Source: Agapetus fuscipes
Lineage: Eukaryota; Arthropoda; Insecta; Trichoptera; Glossosomatidae
Length of the DNA: 64,000 bases
Assembly (NCBI GenBank): GCA_951799405.1
Contig: OX637353.1
Span: forward strand, 7,130,001 to 7,194,000
Direction: 5' to 3'
In this document: positions 1 through 11,757 of the stretch, piece by piece
Position numbering within the stretch: position 1 is the first letter of the stretch
Layout of the letters: the number at the start of each line of letters is the position of its first letter
Notes under the pieces: generated by a model
What the model was told of the DNA's origin: nothing
The model's input: the letters and a program-made list of their open reading frames with translations, nothing else
The model's database searches: none
Made by a program: the position numbers and the translations under genes

Positions 1-115
1 AACCAATCACGCCAAGAGCTTGCAAGTTCTAGGCGTTTTGTAGCTCCATATGAGCTTAGGCCTCCCGGCACTTCTTCTGCCACTGGGTTTTGTGGAGTAG
101 ATCATTTTTATTGTT
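1..115 (+). other. Open frame entering from the left edge, unidentified
   Basis: A frame with no stop runs from base 1 to a TGA at 113-115 and encodes about 37 residues, including the stretch ELRPPGTSSATG. The codon content is less AT-rich than the surroundings, which is why it is listed. It could be the C-terminal end of a retroelement polyprotein or of a host gene whose body lies outside the window, or chance. No domain is recognisable. Confidence 0.2.
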
Positions 116-2337
116 GACCTTTTGTGTATCTTTGCGATACGCCTTAACTTTTAACTATCGTACCAACTATTTATCAAACGTATAGAAACATTGAATCCAC
201 AATGCGATTTATCCCTTTACCAGATATCAGTTTTACAGAGAGAGACAAGTTTCAATTGAGATAACATTATTCTTATGCGCACGACAGCCGCTGGTAAGTT
301 TGTTAATGTGATTTATTGTTATTATTCATGTTGCTTGACTTTTTGTTATAAACTTAGTCATATTTAGATTAGGTTTATCAATTTGCACGGTGCCGTGTCT
401 ATATGTTTGCAACTTTACGAATATAGTAACATAATAACACGGGGAAATATAGTGAATTTAAATCGATGAAGGTCCTCATTTAGCCTAAAATTATCGCATG
501 TACTAGAATGAGACAAACACACGACAGGAAAAATATAGAATTATTCCTTTTCAATCCTCCGTCGGCAAGTTGACTATAATAAAGTGTTGAACCAATTTCT
601 CCGAGGGTTGAAAAAATACCACCACCCATTATTAAAGTCAAAACACATAAAAATTGATCCCATGCTTTGCTTTTTTCTATTTTCTAGCTATAAATTACAG
701 TTCTGTCACGGCGTACATTTTGATGCGCAGGTATTTCTTTGTTTACTGCACTGCAAGTATAAAAAATACTTTTAAACTTTACCATACGGTTCACTCAAAT
801 TTCATGAAAACATACAGAAAGCCTCTTGCTAGCGTTTAAGTTTTCATATTTTAGGTATGGTTCAGTTAAAGCGAGAAGTTTTTTTATGTGGGGTACCTAC
901 TGGTTTGATATCTGAAACAACTGTCACTATGGGACAATAGACAGTGTTGTGGTAAGGAGATATGGGCAGACAAACGCTTCACATCCCTGTGTGTTCCTTT
1001 CATCTCTGAAATTGAATAGGTGCAACAATATTTGGTGGAAAAATATTTTGGCCTTACAAATTTTTAATTGTTGTTCTCTGAGTGTGTTTTGATTACAAAT
1101 TCTTGAGCATCCTTTGATACCAAAATCAAATTTAGAAAAAAAAAACGATTTTATATGTCTACGAAGTGAGCTTTGTTACCTATTATATTACCTATACATA
1201 CTACATAGATACCACAATATGCGTCTCACTTTTTGTAAAAGTCCTGAATATAATTTAGATTAGTTTTTTAATTACTCTTGGTAGGTTAAAAAGTAGTGAA
1301 AAGGGCAATCGCTAAAACTTAGTCATCAAAAATGGAAAAGAAACATGTTGTTGATCAATTGAAATTCCAATTATTGTACGTATTAGGATTTTTGATAAAC
1401 CGTTATTGGATAATTAACGAAATGAGTAAATTAATTTTCATTTATAATTTGTAAACATGTCAAACGACTTGCAGCTTATATTTAATTAGAAAAAAGTTAT
1501 CAAACTTGCTTTTAAGAAATAATTTGATTAGGAGAAAAAAGCATTTCAATATTTATATTTTGTTAACAGTAGGTACCTAATCCTTAACAAAATAAAAAAA
1601 AAACTGCAATTTGTATGTTGTGCTTAAAGGCATCCGTTCTTTTTAAAATAAAAACGGATTCTTCACTAATCAGAAAATACAAAACAACGCTGTTGAAAAT
1701 AACTGTACCGACATTTTTTTGGTAATTCGCAAACAATAAATCTTTGATAATTTTCTTGTCTTGATTTTTTGACGAATCAAAGAAAGCGCATCGTTAACTT
1801 GTCTATTAATAGCGGTAACCCTTCAATACGTCAGTCCTTTGTGCGACCGTCTCAATCAATGCAACCACGCACGAGCCCTTCACCGGACAAAAGACGTGTT
1901 AAGATTAGTTTCACACGTCACAACAAGCTTTTCAAAGATATTAAGGGGCTGCGAAACCGCAAACAGGGTCTGTTATTATTTCGTCTATTTGAAAACGTTT
2001 AAAAACCTCTTATAACGGAACTCAAAAACAGTTTATTGCATAAGGTGGAATATTGTCACTAATAGCACCGTTTTATTTTTGCACCTGATTTTCAAAAATT
2101 GTAAAAAAAAGGTTTTGAAAAAAAATAACCGCAAAGCTTTCAAAAGGATGAAATCTGTCTTTCTTTTTAAAGGAAATATTTCGACTGTTAAAATTAGTAC
2201 CAAATCCACAAATGATTAAAAAAATCTTTAAAAAATTACGGCTTATAATTTTTTTGTTCATTGTTTAAATGTAAATAGTACTTTTTTTTTAGGTTTTATC
2301 CATAGATAAATAAACGCCTTTTTCAAATTTCTAATGT
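116..2337. other. AT-rich stretch without a recognisable gene
   Basis: Only short frames occur here. The longest, at 1769-2002 on +, begins with a non-ATG codon and shows no family motif. I see no tRNA-like boxes, long inverted repeats or splice-linked frames. Confidence 0.5.
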
Positions 2338-2552
2338 CTGGTCAATAGCTCAGTTGGTAGAGTGCTTGCATTCCATGCCGAGAACTCGGGTTCAAATCCC
2401 ACCGAGGGTGTCAAAAATGATTTGCCAGTTCGGTGCAAGGCCCCCTTACCAGTAAAAATTAATAGGTTCCACTCGCCACTTTCGAAACCCTTCGAGAATA
2501 ACGCGGTAAGCTACGCATATAATGTAACTACGTTAGTTGCGTTTTTTTAGGT
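2338..2552 (+). mobile_element. SINE family A copy (tRNA-headed), internally shortened
   Basis: The head carries an A-box-like TAGCTCAGTTGGTAGAGTG at about 2346 and a B-box-like GGGTTCAAATCCC at about 2389, followed by CACCGAGGGTGTC. The tail matches the family end (ACCAGTAAAAATTAATAGG, then TAACGCGGTAAGCTACG and TAGTTGCG). The middle third seen in the 6641-6970 copy is missing. The boxes are those of RNA polymerase III promoters in tRNA-derived SINEs. Confidence 0.85.
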
Positions 2553-4105
2553 ATCTAAAATGTTCTTGCATTTTAAGACAACTTTTAGCAAGATACCTTC
2601 AAATCAGGAATCCGAACCGATAACCAATAGACCAAGACCAGCCTTCACGTTTAAAGCATTTTAAAATATAAATTGTAATTATATAAAATAAAAAATTTAA
2701 ATTGTATTTCTACGTAGAAATATTAAATTACTACGTTTATTAACACGGACATTCAGGAAGTATTTTTTAACCAAATTTAAATTATACATCAGTATTTTTC
2801 AGTCTCCATTGTTGCGGCACATTTAAACAAAATAAGCAGCGTAAAAAGTGGTTTTATTTGTTATTTTCATTTATAATAGTGCCTACTAACAAGCCTTCCC
2901 CTTTTGGTATTTTTTTCTTTCATTTTTTACATACTTCCTATCACAAATAGCTGGGAACTGGGGGTTTCGAACTTTAAATATGACCTGTAAGTCGGAATCT
3001 ATGTAGGTATAGGTAACGATATCCGGTCACACACCTATGGCTTAAAGTGGTTAAATAAATACCAATTGGTCATATTTTCACAAATAATTTTCAGTTAATT
3101 TAATTTTCTTTGAAGTTTTTTTCTTATATTTACTTCCTGTAAAACTATTAAGTTCATAATATTTATTTAATACAAACATTCTTCTTTATTTCAGTCTTTC
3201 AGTTCTATTTGTTTATACACTCCTAGATGTAAATTAATATATTAATTTCAAGATGATTTATTTTGTGAATTCTGTTTATATGTGAATCACACCTCAAATG
3301 TTCTCTATATGCCTGTCTGTCTTTTGGTAGAGACAGGTGAATTTTTGATCATTTTTTAACAGTTTATTTTATAACAGGAAATGGAGAAAAATATTTAACT
3401 AAAAATAAATATATAGCTTGAATTTTAAAGAATAAAAAAAAAAATTGTGATACAAATTATTCCCAAGTTGTACTTTTGTACTATCGATACAAAATGAGTC
3501 TTTGAACCACGTAGCAAGAATGAATTTTATATAGTCCTGCCGGGGACTCTCCTGTGCTCGGATTGCGCGCGGACCCGCCTCCCATAATTCAGATGCAGTT
3601 CCAGATAAATGCAACATTAACGTCGGCCTGGAAGTGTCCTCCAATGCGTCACGACTCAATATAATGTTCAATATAGTGAGGAGAATTTACGAGAGGATTC
3701 GGGAAGCCTTGTGGAACCGGCTCGAAGGACCAGAATCGCTCGGCTGCTGAAGGTGTTTGCAAAAATACGGCCAATTAGGCAAAGCTGTGGTGTTGATATG
3801 GGATTATTACAGCCTTTGAAAATTAAACATGGATGGAAAACAATTTTGAATCTGTGGAATATAACCACATTCATGAAAAAATACTGTAAATTTAGCAGAA
3901 ACAAAAGATGAAAAATTATAACAAGTTGGACTTAATTGTGTAACTAACATGGCATGAACAGACGAGTAGGTACATAAAAATTTAGGACCTGTATCAGAGA
4001 TTAGTAACAAACAATGGTTGTGAACAGATGTCAATTTGGTGCAAGGCATTTTTCAAAGTTTAAAAAATTAATATAATCAATAATCTAAAATTCATTCTTA
4101 ATTCT
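2553..4105. other. No gene; one GC-richer patch
   Basis: Mostly AT-rich sequence. The patch at 3535-3760 is clearly GC-richer and is open on the minus strand (3399-3671), but the frame begins with a non-ATG codon and has no recognisable motif. It may be a remnant of a mobile element. Confidence 0.4.
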
Positions 4106-4119
4106 CGGCCACAAGCAAA

Positions 4120-4262
4120 CACACGTCTATTTCCCATTACACATACTGAATATGTACCTGTATGATAAGACCAAACTTAAAATTAGCATAAACCCTGCAA
4201 CTCTAACCGCTTTTCCTTGAAACAGGGAAAAATCAACCAATTTTTAATGTAAGCGTGGTCAT
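4120..4262 (-). mobile_element. Interspersed family C fragment (minus strand)
   Basis: The reverse complement contains the family C core (CCCTGTTTCAAGGAAAAGCGG, then AGTTGCAGGGTTTATGC), diverged. Family C is defined from the well-preserved copies at 31985-32240 and 50918-51186. Confidence 0.6.
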
Positions 4263-4639
4263 TCTCATAAAAATCTAAAAGTCAAAGAACAAAAAATACC
4301 AAGATGATGACAATAGGTACATACAGCGAACTAGTATAGGTACCTGATTTTTTGGGAATTGGGATGGAAAATATGTAGATTACAAGAAATTTAGAGCATT
4401 CTATACAAAGTAAGCAACAAACTTACATACTTACCTACGTTACCTACGTATTATATCGTCATTAATATTTGTAGAATCTACTTTAGTTTCCTTAAAAGTG
4501 ACTTGCTAATCATAGCAGCACTTTGAAAAATAGGACGTAATTATTTAGTACACGTTTATAGAAAAAACCTTAACAAAATATTTTTAATATTCGATCAAAA
4601 AATGTTGTTCACTCCATTGTCGTCCCAAGCATTTTATTC

Positions 4640-5065
4640 CCGAAGCGCCTACTTAGCGCAGAGGTGATATGTCACCCAAAGAGGATTTTAAATCACCCAT
4701 GTCCCACGTGATCCTCTCACAGCCAATGGTACACTACCCCAAGTATAAAATTCTACGTTGAAACTCAACAAAAGCGTTAACTAAAAAATGTACACAAAAC
4801 CAAAACTCTCACAAGACTCTTAATTTTAGTTTCCATATATTTTTTGGGAAAACGATGTTCCTGTCTTTACAAGTAAAGCATTTTACTTGGTGCCGAGTCC
4901 AGGCTTACTCTTATCTCCAACAACGCGCTGAGAATATTCCAGAAGCTGTTGACAGCAACACTCGCCTCACGATCACAAGTACAAAACTTTACGTTTACAT
5001 AGATGGATGAAATGGAAACCAAAACGCTCACTACATGCTTTATTTTGATTTCCATACATTTTTTG
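4640..5065. repeat. Dispersed diverged repeat around CCCCAAGTATAAAAT
   Basis: The word ACCCCAAGTATAAAATT, followed by TTTACGTT-like and CTCACTA...CCATACATTTTTT motifs, recurs in diverged form at 4738, 4976, 16750-16880, 48643, 60230-60290 and 63045. The copy here also contains CACGTG and CCAAT words. The family was not delimited further. Confidence 0.4.
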
Positions 5066-5231
5066 TAAACGGTTTGTTTGAGTTTTAACGTCGAGTTATT
5101 GACTTGGGATGCAGGTCCCTAACAATATATCAAAGGGAATTTTATTTTACTTTATTACACCTTGCAGGAGATAGTAAAACTTGTATCGCAATTTTGTATG
5201 AAAGAAGCACTTTAGATAAATAATGTATAGA

Positions 5232-5355
5232 CTATAAAAAGGTCGTAGTGTTATACACTTCGAAAAAAGGTAGAAGATTTGTAAAATCTTTAGACGGTCG
5301 TAGATTGATAAACTACGAAAAAAGGAAGAAGATTTGTAGAATCTGTAAAAGGTCA
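5232..5355 (+). repeat. Imperfect tandem repeat, about 56-bp period
   Basis: The segment AGGTCGTAG...CGAAAAAAGGTAGAAGATTTG is repeated as CGGTCGTAG...CGAAAAAAGGAAGAAGATTTG about 56 bases later, with a partial third unit (AAAGGTCATGGG). No coding meaning is apparent. Confidence 0.6.
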
Positions 5356-5514
5356 TGGGTTTGTATAACATTTTGATTTATATTTAAAAAGATCTATGAT
5401 TGGTTACTCTTGAAGAGAGTGGTAGATTGGTTTAAACTTTGAAAAGTTAATTGATTTTTCGTCTTAAAATAGTATCACAAATATCAGAAAATTGAAGAAG
5501 TCTTCTTACAAAAT

Positions 5515-5640
5515 GAGAACTCCCAATCCAAGTGAAGTAGCTGGATCCCTTACCGTGTAGACAAATGCCGCATGCGACTCCTTGGAGGAAAAAACGGTAG
5601 GAAGCTGCACTGTATGTGCATTTAACTTGTTTTTTGTTTT
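5515..5640 (+). mobile_element. SINE family A tail fragment, degraded
   Basis: It contains GCATGCGACTCCTTGGAGGA and ATGTGCATTTAACTTG, which match the 3' part of family A. Neither tRNA box is present. Confidence 0.5.
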
Positions 5641-6420
5641 TAAATTGCACTAGGTAGGGTGATTTATATTTTTTTTAGATTTTGTGTTTTCACACAGAAA
5701 AATCATTTTTTTGACAGAGTATATAAAAAAAAGCACACAGAGTTTAATATCACAAATTGAGCGTACATAGTATGTTTCGCCACAGGTACGTTCTATATTT
5801 TGATTTAAAAAAATATTGAAATCTTATTCATACATGCATTGTTTCAAAATCGTAGAACGGTTTTCAAAAATTTATCACTATACCCATTTGCATACGATAA
5901 AAGTAATGAGATATTATTTTTCTAGTTAGTATACGACAAAAATTTACCGTTTTTTTATTGTACTAAAATTTCCAAATATTCGGTTTCGTGTCCATTAATT
6001 ACGCAATAAAAAAATTCGGCTCGCATAAGACTTCCCAAATATAGTATTATGTTTTTCTTACACAATGGTTTGTAAAGTAAATTATAAGCAGTCTTGCTCT
6101 GCAATCAAAGATAATTATGGAAATCGAATATGTGGGAAATGCTATGCGTTGTGTTTTTTTTTCTCTTTAATTTTGGGAAATTTTTAATGTTGTATTTGAC
6201 GAAAACAGAACTATTGACCGGAACTAATTCCTTGATATAGGATGATTATTTTATGAAATACTAATGTTGCATTTTATGTTTGACTTCATGAACAATTTGT
6301 TTTACTTAGATACAAAACTGAAAAAACATTGAACATTATATGAGGTCAAAATAACAATAAAATCACGAAAAACATTAATAATACATTATTATCAAGTAGG
6401 TATTATATAAGTATTAAAGA
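5641..6420. other. No gene seen
   Basis: AT-rich sequence with frequent homopolymer runs and no open frame, tRNA-like box or inverted repeat that I could support. Confidence 0.5.
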
Positions 6421-6640
6421 CCGGTCCGTAGTCCAATGGTAACATGTCGGACTCGTAAATGGTAGGTTTTTCGGTTCGAATCCCGGCGGAGTACAAAAAA
6501 TATGCCATTTATATTTTAAATTATGCTCTTCGCTGGGTTGAAAAAAACGTATACCTTTACCAAAGGGCCATCCAGCTTTACAGAAACTGGGTCTTGCTTG
6601 AGAATTGGCACTTTATAGCAACGTTCAAGTTCGGTTAAAG
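6421..6640 (+). mobile_element. SINE family B copy (tRNA-headed)
   Basis: The head reads CCGGTCCGTAGTCCAATGG (A-box-like) with GGTTCGAATCCCGGCGGAG (B-box-like). The body includes TTCGCTGGGTTGAAAAA, CCTTTACCAAAGG and AACTGGGTCTTGCTTGAG. The tail stops at the SINE A copy that follows, so the two SINEs are directly adjacent. Confidence 0.85.
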
Positions 6641-6970
6641 TGCAGTCGATAGCTCAGTTGGTAGAATGCTCGCATTCCATGCCAAGAGCTCGGGTTTGAA
6701 TCCCACCGAGGGTGTCAGAAGTCACTTCCCGTTTCGTTGTTTATTTCAAAACCAAAACAAAAATACTGGTAAGGTTTACTTAGCCTTCACAAGAAATGAG
6801 AAACAGCACTCTCGACAGCTTGGAAACCCCACTTCAACTGAAGTGGTTGGCGCAAAGCCAGTCCTCATACCTGTAAAAATAAATAATTTAAGTCGTCACA
6901 TGCGAAACCCTTCGTGGAAAACGAGGCATATATAGCTTACACTAAATGTGTAGCTTATTAGCGTTTATGA
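6641..6970 (+). mobile_element. SINE family A, near full-length reference copy
   Basis: The tRNA-like head (TAGCTCAGTTGGTAGAATG and GGGTTTGAATCCC) leads into a unique body (GGTTTACTTAGCCTTCAC, then CCACTTCAACTGAAGTGG, then ACCTGTAAAAATAAATAAT) and the terminal TGTAGCTTATTAGCG. At about 330 bp this is the most complete copy and was used to define the family. Copies occur at 2338, 5515, 11505 (minus), 12430, 29546, 39618 (minus), 42355, 44297 and 50364. Confidence 0.9.
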
Positions 6971-7834
6971 ATAACCTGAAAAATTAATTATTAAAAAGAA
7001 GGTACTACTGTTTTATTCCTTTTTCTTTAAAGCTAATTTTTTTTTTACACACATTTCTAATACTGAAAATGCTTGTTACTTTGTCTAATTTTGCATGGTT
7101 CCTTTAAAATGAAAAAATAATTGAATAGACTCTCTTTTTGATCGCTTGTTAGGTTTTTTATTTTGAAATAAACACTCGTGAGATAGTGGCTGAACTGATT
7201 TTTGATCCACAACATGTCATTAGTTTTATTTTATCACATATCTGTGACATTCAATTCTTAAAATATACATTGGGAATGTCATGAATGATATTGACACCTT
7301 ATTGGTGTCACAAACCAAAATGTGTATGATCTTTTCTATATACCTGTTAAATATTGAACGGTTTATAAATAATACATAAATAAATAATTGTAAGAGTGTA
7401 TAAAATAGATTAAAGACAAAAATATATAGAAAAGTATTCACATTGAATTTCATTTGAAGTATGAGTATGTATGTACTCGAGGTTTTCGTCTTGACCAGGT
7501 ATTAATTGATAACAGGAGTATGTTAGTTAATCTTGCATTGTAGAGATTTTTGTAAACAAAATAAGGATACCTACTAGAAGTTTTGTTTGAAATTTGTGAG
7601 TTTTTACTTAGCATTATATTAAACTTTGAATCGCATTAGGATTAGGTACCCCATTTATATATTTTTCCATAAAAAGTGTGATACTAGTCCCTTTTTAGTA
7701 AAAATCCGCTCTTGTTACTGATTGATTATACTTATGTTTTACTCAATTATCGTCTAATAATTAAAAAAACAAGTCCTGCAACCTCTTGATCCACAACAAT
7801 TGTCGCTAAATCTATAATCTAAGTTGCGAAGATA
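6971..7834. other. No gene seen
   Basis: AT-rich sequence. The frame at 7226-7453 on minus is hydrophobic and leucine/isoleucine/tyrosine-rich, as random AT-rich sequence produces, and has no supporting context. Confidence 0.5.
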
Positions 7835-8030
7835 TATGGCATTAAAGATTCATATTTAATGCATTCCCATAAGCAGACACATATAAGTTGGCCTTGTACA
7901 AGCCGCACGTGGACTTACAACATAAAAACCCAATCTCAAACGAACATAAGCCGTTAAACTCTTGCCAAACTTCCCTGAAACAGGGGTGACATTGACAAAG
8001 TGAATTATTTTTATAAGGTAAAAAAGTCAG
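7835..8030 (-). mobile_element. Interspersed family C copy (minus strand)
   Basis: Reads on minus as AATTCACTTTGTCAATGTCA, CCCCTGTTTCAGGGAAG, TTGGGTTTTTATGTTG and TAAGTCCACGTGCGGC, ending near GGGAATGCATTAAATATG. It lacks the terminal (TTAGA)n. Confidence 0.75.
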
Positions 8031-8535
8031 AGAAAATTCTCCAAAAGACGTGTACGTAGTTGTTGTTCAAAAGATGAACATGGATAAAGAATAAGATGAA
8101 GATTGTCAAACAGATAAAGGTTTTTTTTTTGATAAATCATTTAGTTTGCCTGTGAACAGTCTTGTTTTATTGATGAAGATTCTAAAATTTATGAAAATTC
8201 TGGTTACGCTTTGTACGATACGAAGAAAATACATGTTATCCTTATCTAAGAAATGAGCTCAAAAAACCGAAATTCATTAAATATTCCCAGTCGAGCATCG
8301 TTACACACGGACTTGTGCCTCGAACAGTCGGACTTCTCGGTTCTAGTCCGTAATTATATTTTCACATGTAAAAAATAATCCATTTTCAAGTACGTTGGCC
8401 GGCGGGCAGCCATCGTGTTTTATAGCGAAGCTTTGAGCTACTCAGTCAAAAACCCGGAGTCGTATAAGGGGCAAGGCACGCGACCAAGCGTGGAATATGG
8501 GTGGGAGGATGCAATACCGGGGTTTTGAATACCAG

Positions 8536-8708
8536 AAGTGCTATTTTGCTGAATTCCTTACAACCTGAAGGCGACAATATACCGATTCGTATCCAAAAAT
8601 AAAGTGTACGGTGATTTAATATATATGGAGCTCTTTCGCAATCAAATTTCACAATCCGACTTGGATTGATATCTAAAATGTAAGGAATTTAGCAGCGCTT
8701 CAGGTCTT
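8536..8708. mobile_element. MITE family D, inverted-repeat element
   Basis: The left end AAGTGCTATTTTGCTGAATTC is an inverted match to the right end GGAATTTAGCAGCGCTTCAGG. The interior (AAGGCGACAATATACCGATTC and TCGCAATC) matches the second copy at 50150-50315. No transposase is encoded, so it is non-autonomous. Confidence 0.7.
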
Positions 8709-8774
8709 TTATATGAAGTTCAGAATGTATATATGCATCTCCTAAAATAAAAAATCTAGTCAAAACAGTCATTT

Positions 8775-8905
8775 CGTGTTTATACATGCTGCATCTCTAC
8801 TTACAAAATTAAAACCCAAACCTCAAATGTATGTATATAGCCCCTGAAAATTTTGCTGCCATTTCTTGAAAAAGAGGTGACATCGACAGATTCAACGGAA
8901 ATAAT
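8775..8905 (-). mobile_element. Interspersed family C fragment (minus strand)
   Basis: The reverse complement has TGTCACCTCTTTTTCAAG and AGGTTTGGGTTTTAATTTTG in family order. The copy is diverged and lacks both termini. Confidence 0.55.
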
Positions 8906-9360
8906 AAGTAGATTATTTATAGAAACCTGACGACTCAATGGGCGTCTGTAGATATTACCGTATCAATTTGAAGATGGCGAGCAATTAAACATGGCTGCGT
9001 GTAAACAGCTGATGTCTGTGCCATACAGTTTTTATGGATAAGAATGGTGATCAGTTGTTTATGCGAAGCCATGTTTTATTGCTTCTTATATATATATCTT
9101 CAAATAGATACGGTATGATATACAAACGCTCATTGAGTCTGCAGGTCCAGTCCCTACTTTTCACATATAGGTACTGTAGACACACATACAAATATTTACG
9201 TTCACTAAGTCAATGTAACTTCGATTTACGGAAAAGGCAGCAAAAAATGCAAGATTAGTGTTTATTTGACGTTTGGGTTTTGATTTTGTAAGTATAAAAC
9301 GAGCATGTATAACGAAATGACTGTACTGCCTGGAATGTTAGTTAGTCTCCAGGTTCTAGG
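8906..9360. other. No gene; degraded relative of a MITE loop
   Basis: At about 8955-9030 the sequence TATTACCGTATC...GAAGATGGCGAGC...AAACAGCTGATG resembles the central loop of the palindromic element at 9361-9524. The remainder is unassigned. Confidence 0.35.
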
Positions 9361-9524
9361 CTGGAAGTCTCATCACCACGATAATTCTTATCTACCGAAT
9401 ATCGGTAATATATGTATGAAGACTTATCAGCTGTTTACATGCGGCCATCTTGGATTGACAGGTCTTCATACAAATATTACTGGTATTCGGTAAGTAAGAA
9501 TTACCGTGGTGATGAGATTTCCAG
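9361..9524. mobile_element. Palindromic MITE family E
   Basis: The left arm CTGGAAGTCTCATCACCACG continues through TAATTCTTATCTACCGAATATCG and is mirrored by the right arm ending CGTGGTGATGAGATTTCCAG. The arms are about 60 bp, separated by a short loop containing CAGCTG and a GCGGCCATCTTGG word. The same element occurs as a double unit at 14153-14456. It encodes nothing. Confidence 0.85.
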
Positions 9525-9800
9525 CTCTGGGAACAAAATGAACGAACAATACCGATTTTTGAAGTCCTTACTCCATGGACGGAGTAAATATGAAGCAAGC
9601 GAGGGTCGGTCAAAGGCGAGGGTAATTTCTGGCTTATCTGCTGGCAGATATGCTAATGTAGACCCAAGGAAGCGGGAGGCACAAGCCGGGAAGGCGGGCG
9701 AACACGGCCGACTGGGAAAATGCTGCGATGAAATATGGCGCTGGGCGATTCCATTAAAACCATTACAATGGGCGAGCGTAATGTAGACCCGTCTTTGTGC
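9525..9800. other. GC-richer unassigned patch
   Basis: Positions 9590-9790 are distinctly GC-richer than their surroundings and open in one frame on + (9412-9786, which overlaps the MITE and starts with a valid ATG). The peptide is low in recognisable motifs. It may be a remnant of a mobile element or a conserved noncoding segment. Confidence 0.3.
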
Positions 9801-10054
9801 TCTGTACTCATACGTGTGGGTCTAGTGTGAGTTTTTAGTTTATATCGCGTTTTAATATTCACAATGTTCTTATTCTTGAATTACGCTACTGCTCAATTTG
9901 TATCTTGGCCTTTTTCAACTTCTGAGACGCTTTTCGACGCCAATATTTACAATATTATATGAAAAATTAGCAGCCGTTATATTTTATAATAAAAAAAATA
10001 CAATGAAATACATATCTACGGCCTAGACTATAAACTAAACAATAATATTAAGAG

Positions 10055-10235
10055 TGGCCTATACCCTAAATCTACCGTTTTTTTTCTTTCACTTTATGGT
10101 TTTAGAAAAAGAGTGAGAGTATTGTAATAATAATAATTTATAGTTTAGATAAAAAAAAAGATGCATGATTTTTTTCATTACTGTCACTTTTTTGCTAATA
10201 CCATAAAGTGTAAGAAACAAAAACGGCAGATAAAC
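10055..10235. mobile_element. Small inverted-repeat element
   Basis: CTTTCACTTTATGGTTTTAG near 10088 is mirrored by ACCATAAAGTGTAAGAAAC near 10200, with flanking CCGTTTTTTT/AAAAACGGC. The interior is AT-rich without a frame. Consistent with a MITE; no duplicated target site was identified. Confidence 0.5.
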
Positions 10236-10371
10236 TAGTCTTATTTCACACACTCTCGTAAGCTACTGCTCCTTATAAGCACTTGAATACATCCATACAT
10301 TGAAATGAGCTCTTCATACATAAGCAAGTAGTACATAGCATCCATTTACATTTCAGGTTCTCAGCTTTAGA

Positions 10372-10470
10372 GGTCGTTACCTTCCGGTGGCTGGTTTCTG
10401 CGCCACGCCTCGAAGGCACTCCGCGCGAGCCTTACCTCGGCTTCCGGCCGCACCACGACCTGAAAGCTTT
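10372..10470 (-). pseudogene. Short GC-rich coding-like fragment
   Basis: The reverse complement is open for about 30 codons (VVVRPEAEVRLARSAFEAW...) in an otherwise AT-rich region and is strongly charged. It looks like a piece of a protein, perhaps from a retroelement, but is too short to place in a family. Confidence 0.3.
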
Positions 10471-10631
10471 TGCCTAATTAACCAAGAAAGCTCCTCTGAT
10501 TGCGCTCTCACATGAACTTAAAAAAAAACTCTTCATAATAGATACACGACTACGTTCAAAATTCTATCTTTTAATTTTTTTTTTCTATATGTACCTAATA
10601 TAGTATATAGAGTCATAAATTATGAAACACG

Positions 10632-10860
10632 AATTCCTGAACATATAGGTAGTTATGAAGCTGACCGCCCATACCGAAAAAAATGGTTCACTTTGACAAT
10701 GTCACTCCTGTTTCAGGGAAGGTCGGCAAAAACTCTAGGGCTCATGCTCAATTGAGGTTTGGATTTTAATTTAAGTACCTACACATGCAGTGTACCTACA
10801 TACAAATTTTGTTGAACGTAGGTAAAGATGTACAAGAAATCTTTACAATATTATATCAAA
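10632..10860 (+). mobile_element. Interspersed family C copy
   Basis: The order GTAGTTATGAAGCTGACC, AAATGGTTCACTTTGACAAT, CCTGTTTCAGGGAAGGTCGG and TTGAGGTTTGGATTTTAA matches family C. The 3' end is degraded. Confidence 0.75.
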
Positions 10861-11504
10861 ATTAATTTTGTTAAGTGTTTAATAACGAAAATAAGAAACT
10901 GAAATAAAATAATTAAATAACTAATATTAAAAAACTTTTTGAATATGTTTCTATTTCTAAATCCGTTAAGTAATGAAAATCTTTATTTTCAATAGTTTTC
11001 TATTTCAAAATAATCTATCTGAGTTATCTTAGTTTCCACGCATTTTCATGAATGCTGACGTGTTTTCCCATAATGGAATACCTTTTACTCGTATCAATTA
11101 CAAAAATCGCCTTTTCCTTTCTCACTAAATTTTAACCATTTCGGGTCATACCTGCGTCACGAAAAATAAAATTTATGCATAGGCCAAAGTTTTATTAACT
11201 TAATAGGGTGTTTATTATGAGAAAAATTTAGTGAGGGTAGGTATGTATTTTTTCACGTTTATAGTATAATTTTATGGGCGCAATTCACGCATTAGATTAT
11301 ACCGTAAGGTCCCACATATTTAGAAATAAAATTGATGCCTTTTCTAGGCCGCAGTAAAACCTAACAAGTTCTTTTTATTGTGTAAATTTTCATTTTGAGT
11401 GTTGAAGAGAATTATAAAGTGTATTTATTTAAAGTAGCTAATCTTTGTTAGATTAAAAACATAGCTGGGTGACTCTTAGTGTCCCGCAAACTGTTCATAT
11501 ACAT
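10861..11504. other. No gene seen
   Basis: AT-rich sequence with no open frame of note and no repeat I could assign. Confidence 0.5.
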
Positions 11505-11757
11505 AATGCAACTTCTCATTGCGTTGCTCCTCAAGAGGTTACATGTCAAGTGTAGAAACTTTTTATTTTAACAGATAAGGGAACTCTTTTTGTGCCTAGC
11601 ACTTCAATTGAGGTGGGATCTTTCAGCTTCCAAGGGGCTGGTTCATATTTCTTGTCAAGACTGAATAAATAAACTTTCGAGAATTTTATTTGGGTTTGAA
11701 GTAAACACCAAATTGGGAATCGAGCCCTAGCTCTGGCCGCTAGAACAGCTGGCACCT
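11505..11757 (-). mobile_element. SINE family A copy (minus strand)
   Basis: Reads on minus as a degenerate B-box region (AGGGCTCGATTCCCAATTTGG), the body CGAAAGTTTATTTATTCAG and CCACCTCAATTGAAGTGC, and the tail AATGCAACGAGAAGTTGC. The A box is lost. Confidence 0.7.

Noticed and set aside
2338..2420. tRNA gene on + (A and B boxes)
   Set aside because: The cloverleaf arms do not pair, and the same head precedes a shared body in many dispersed copies, so it is a SINE. The same applies to 6421, 6641, 12430, 14458, 29546, 32312 and 42355.
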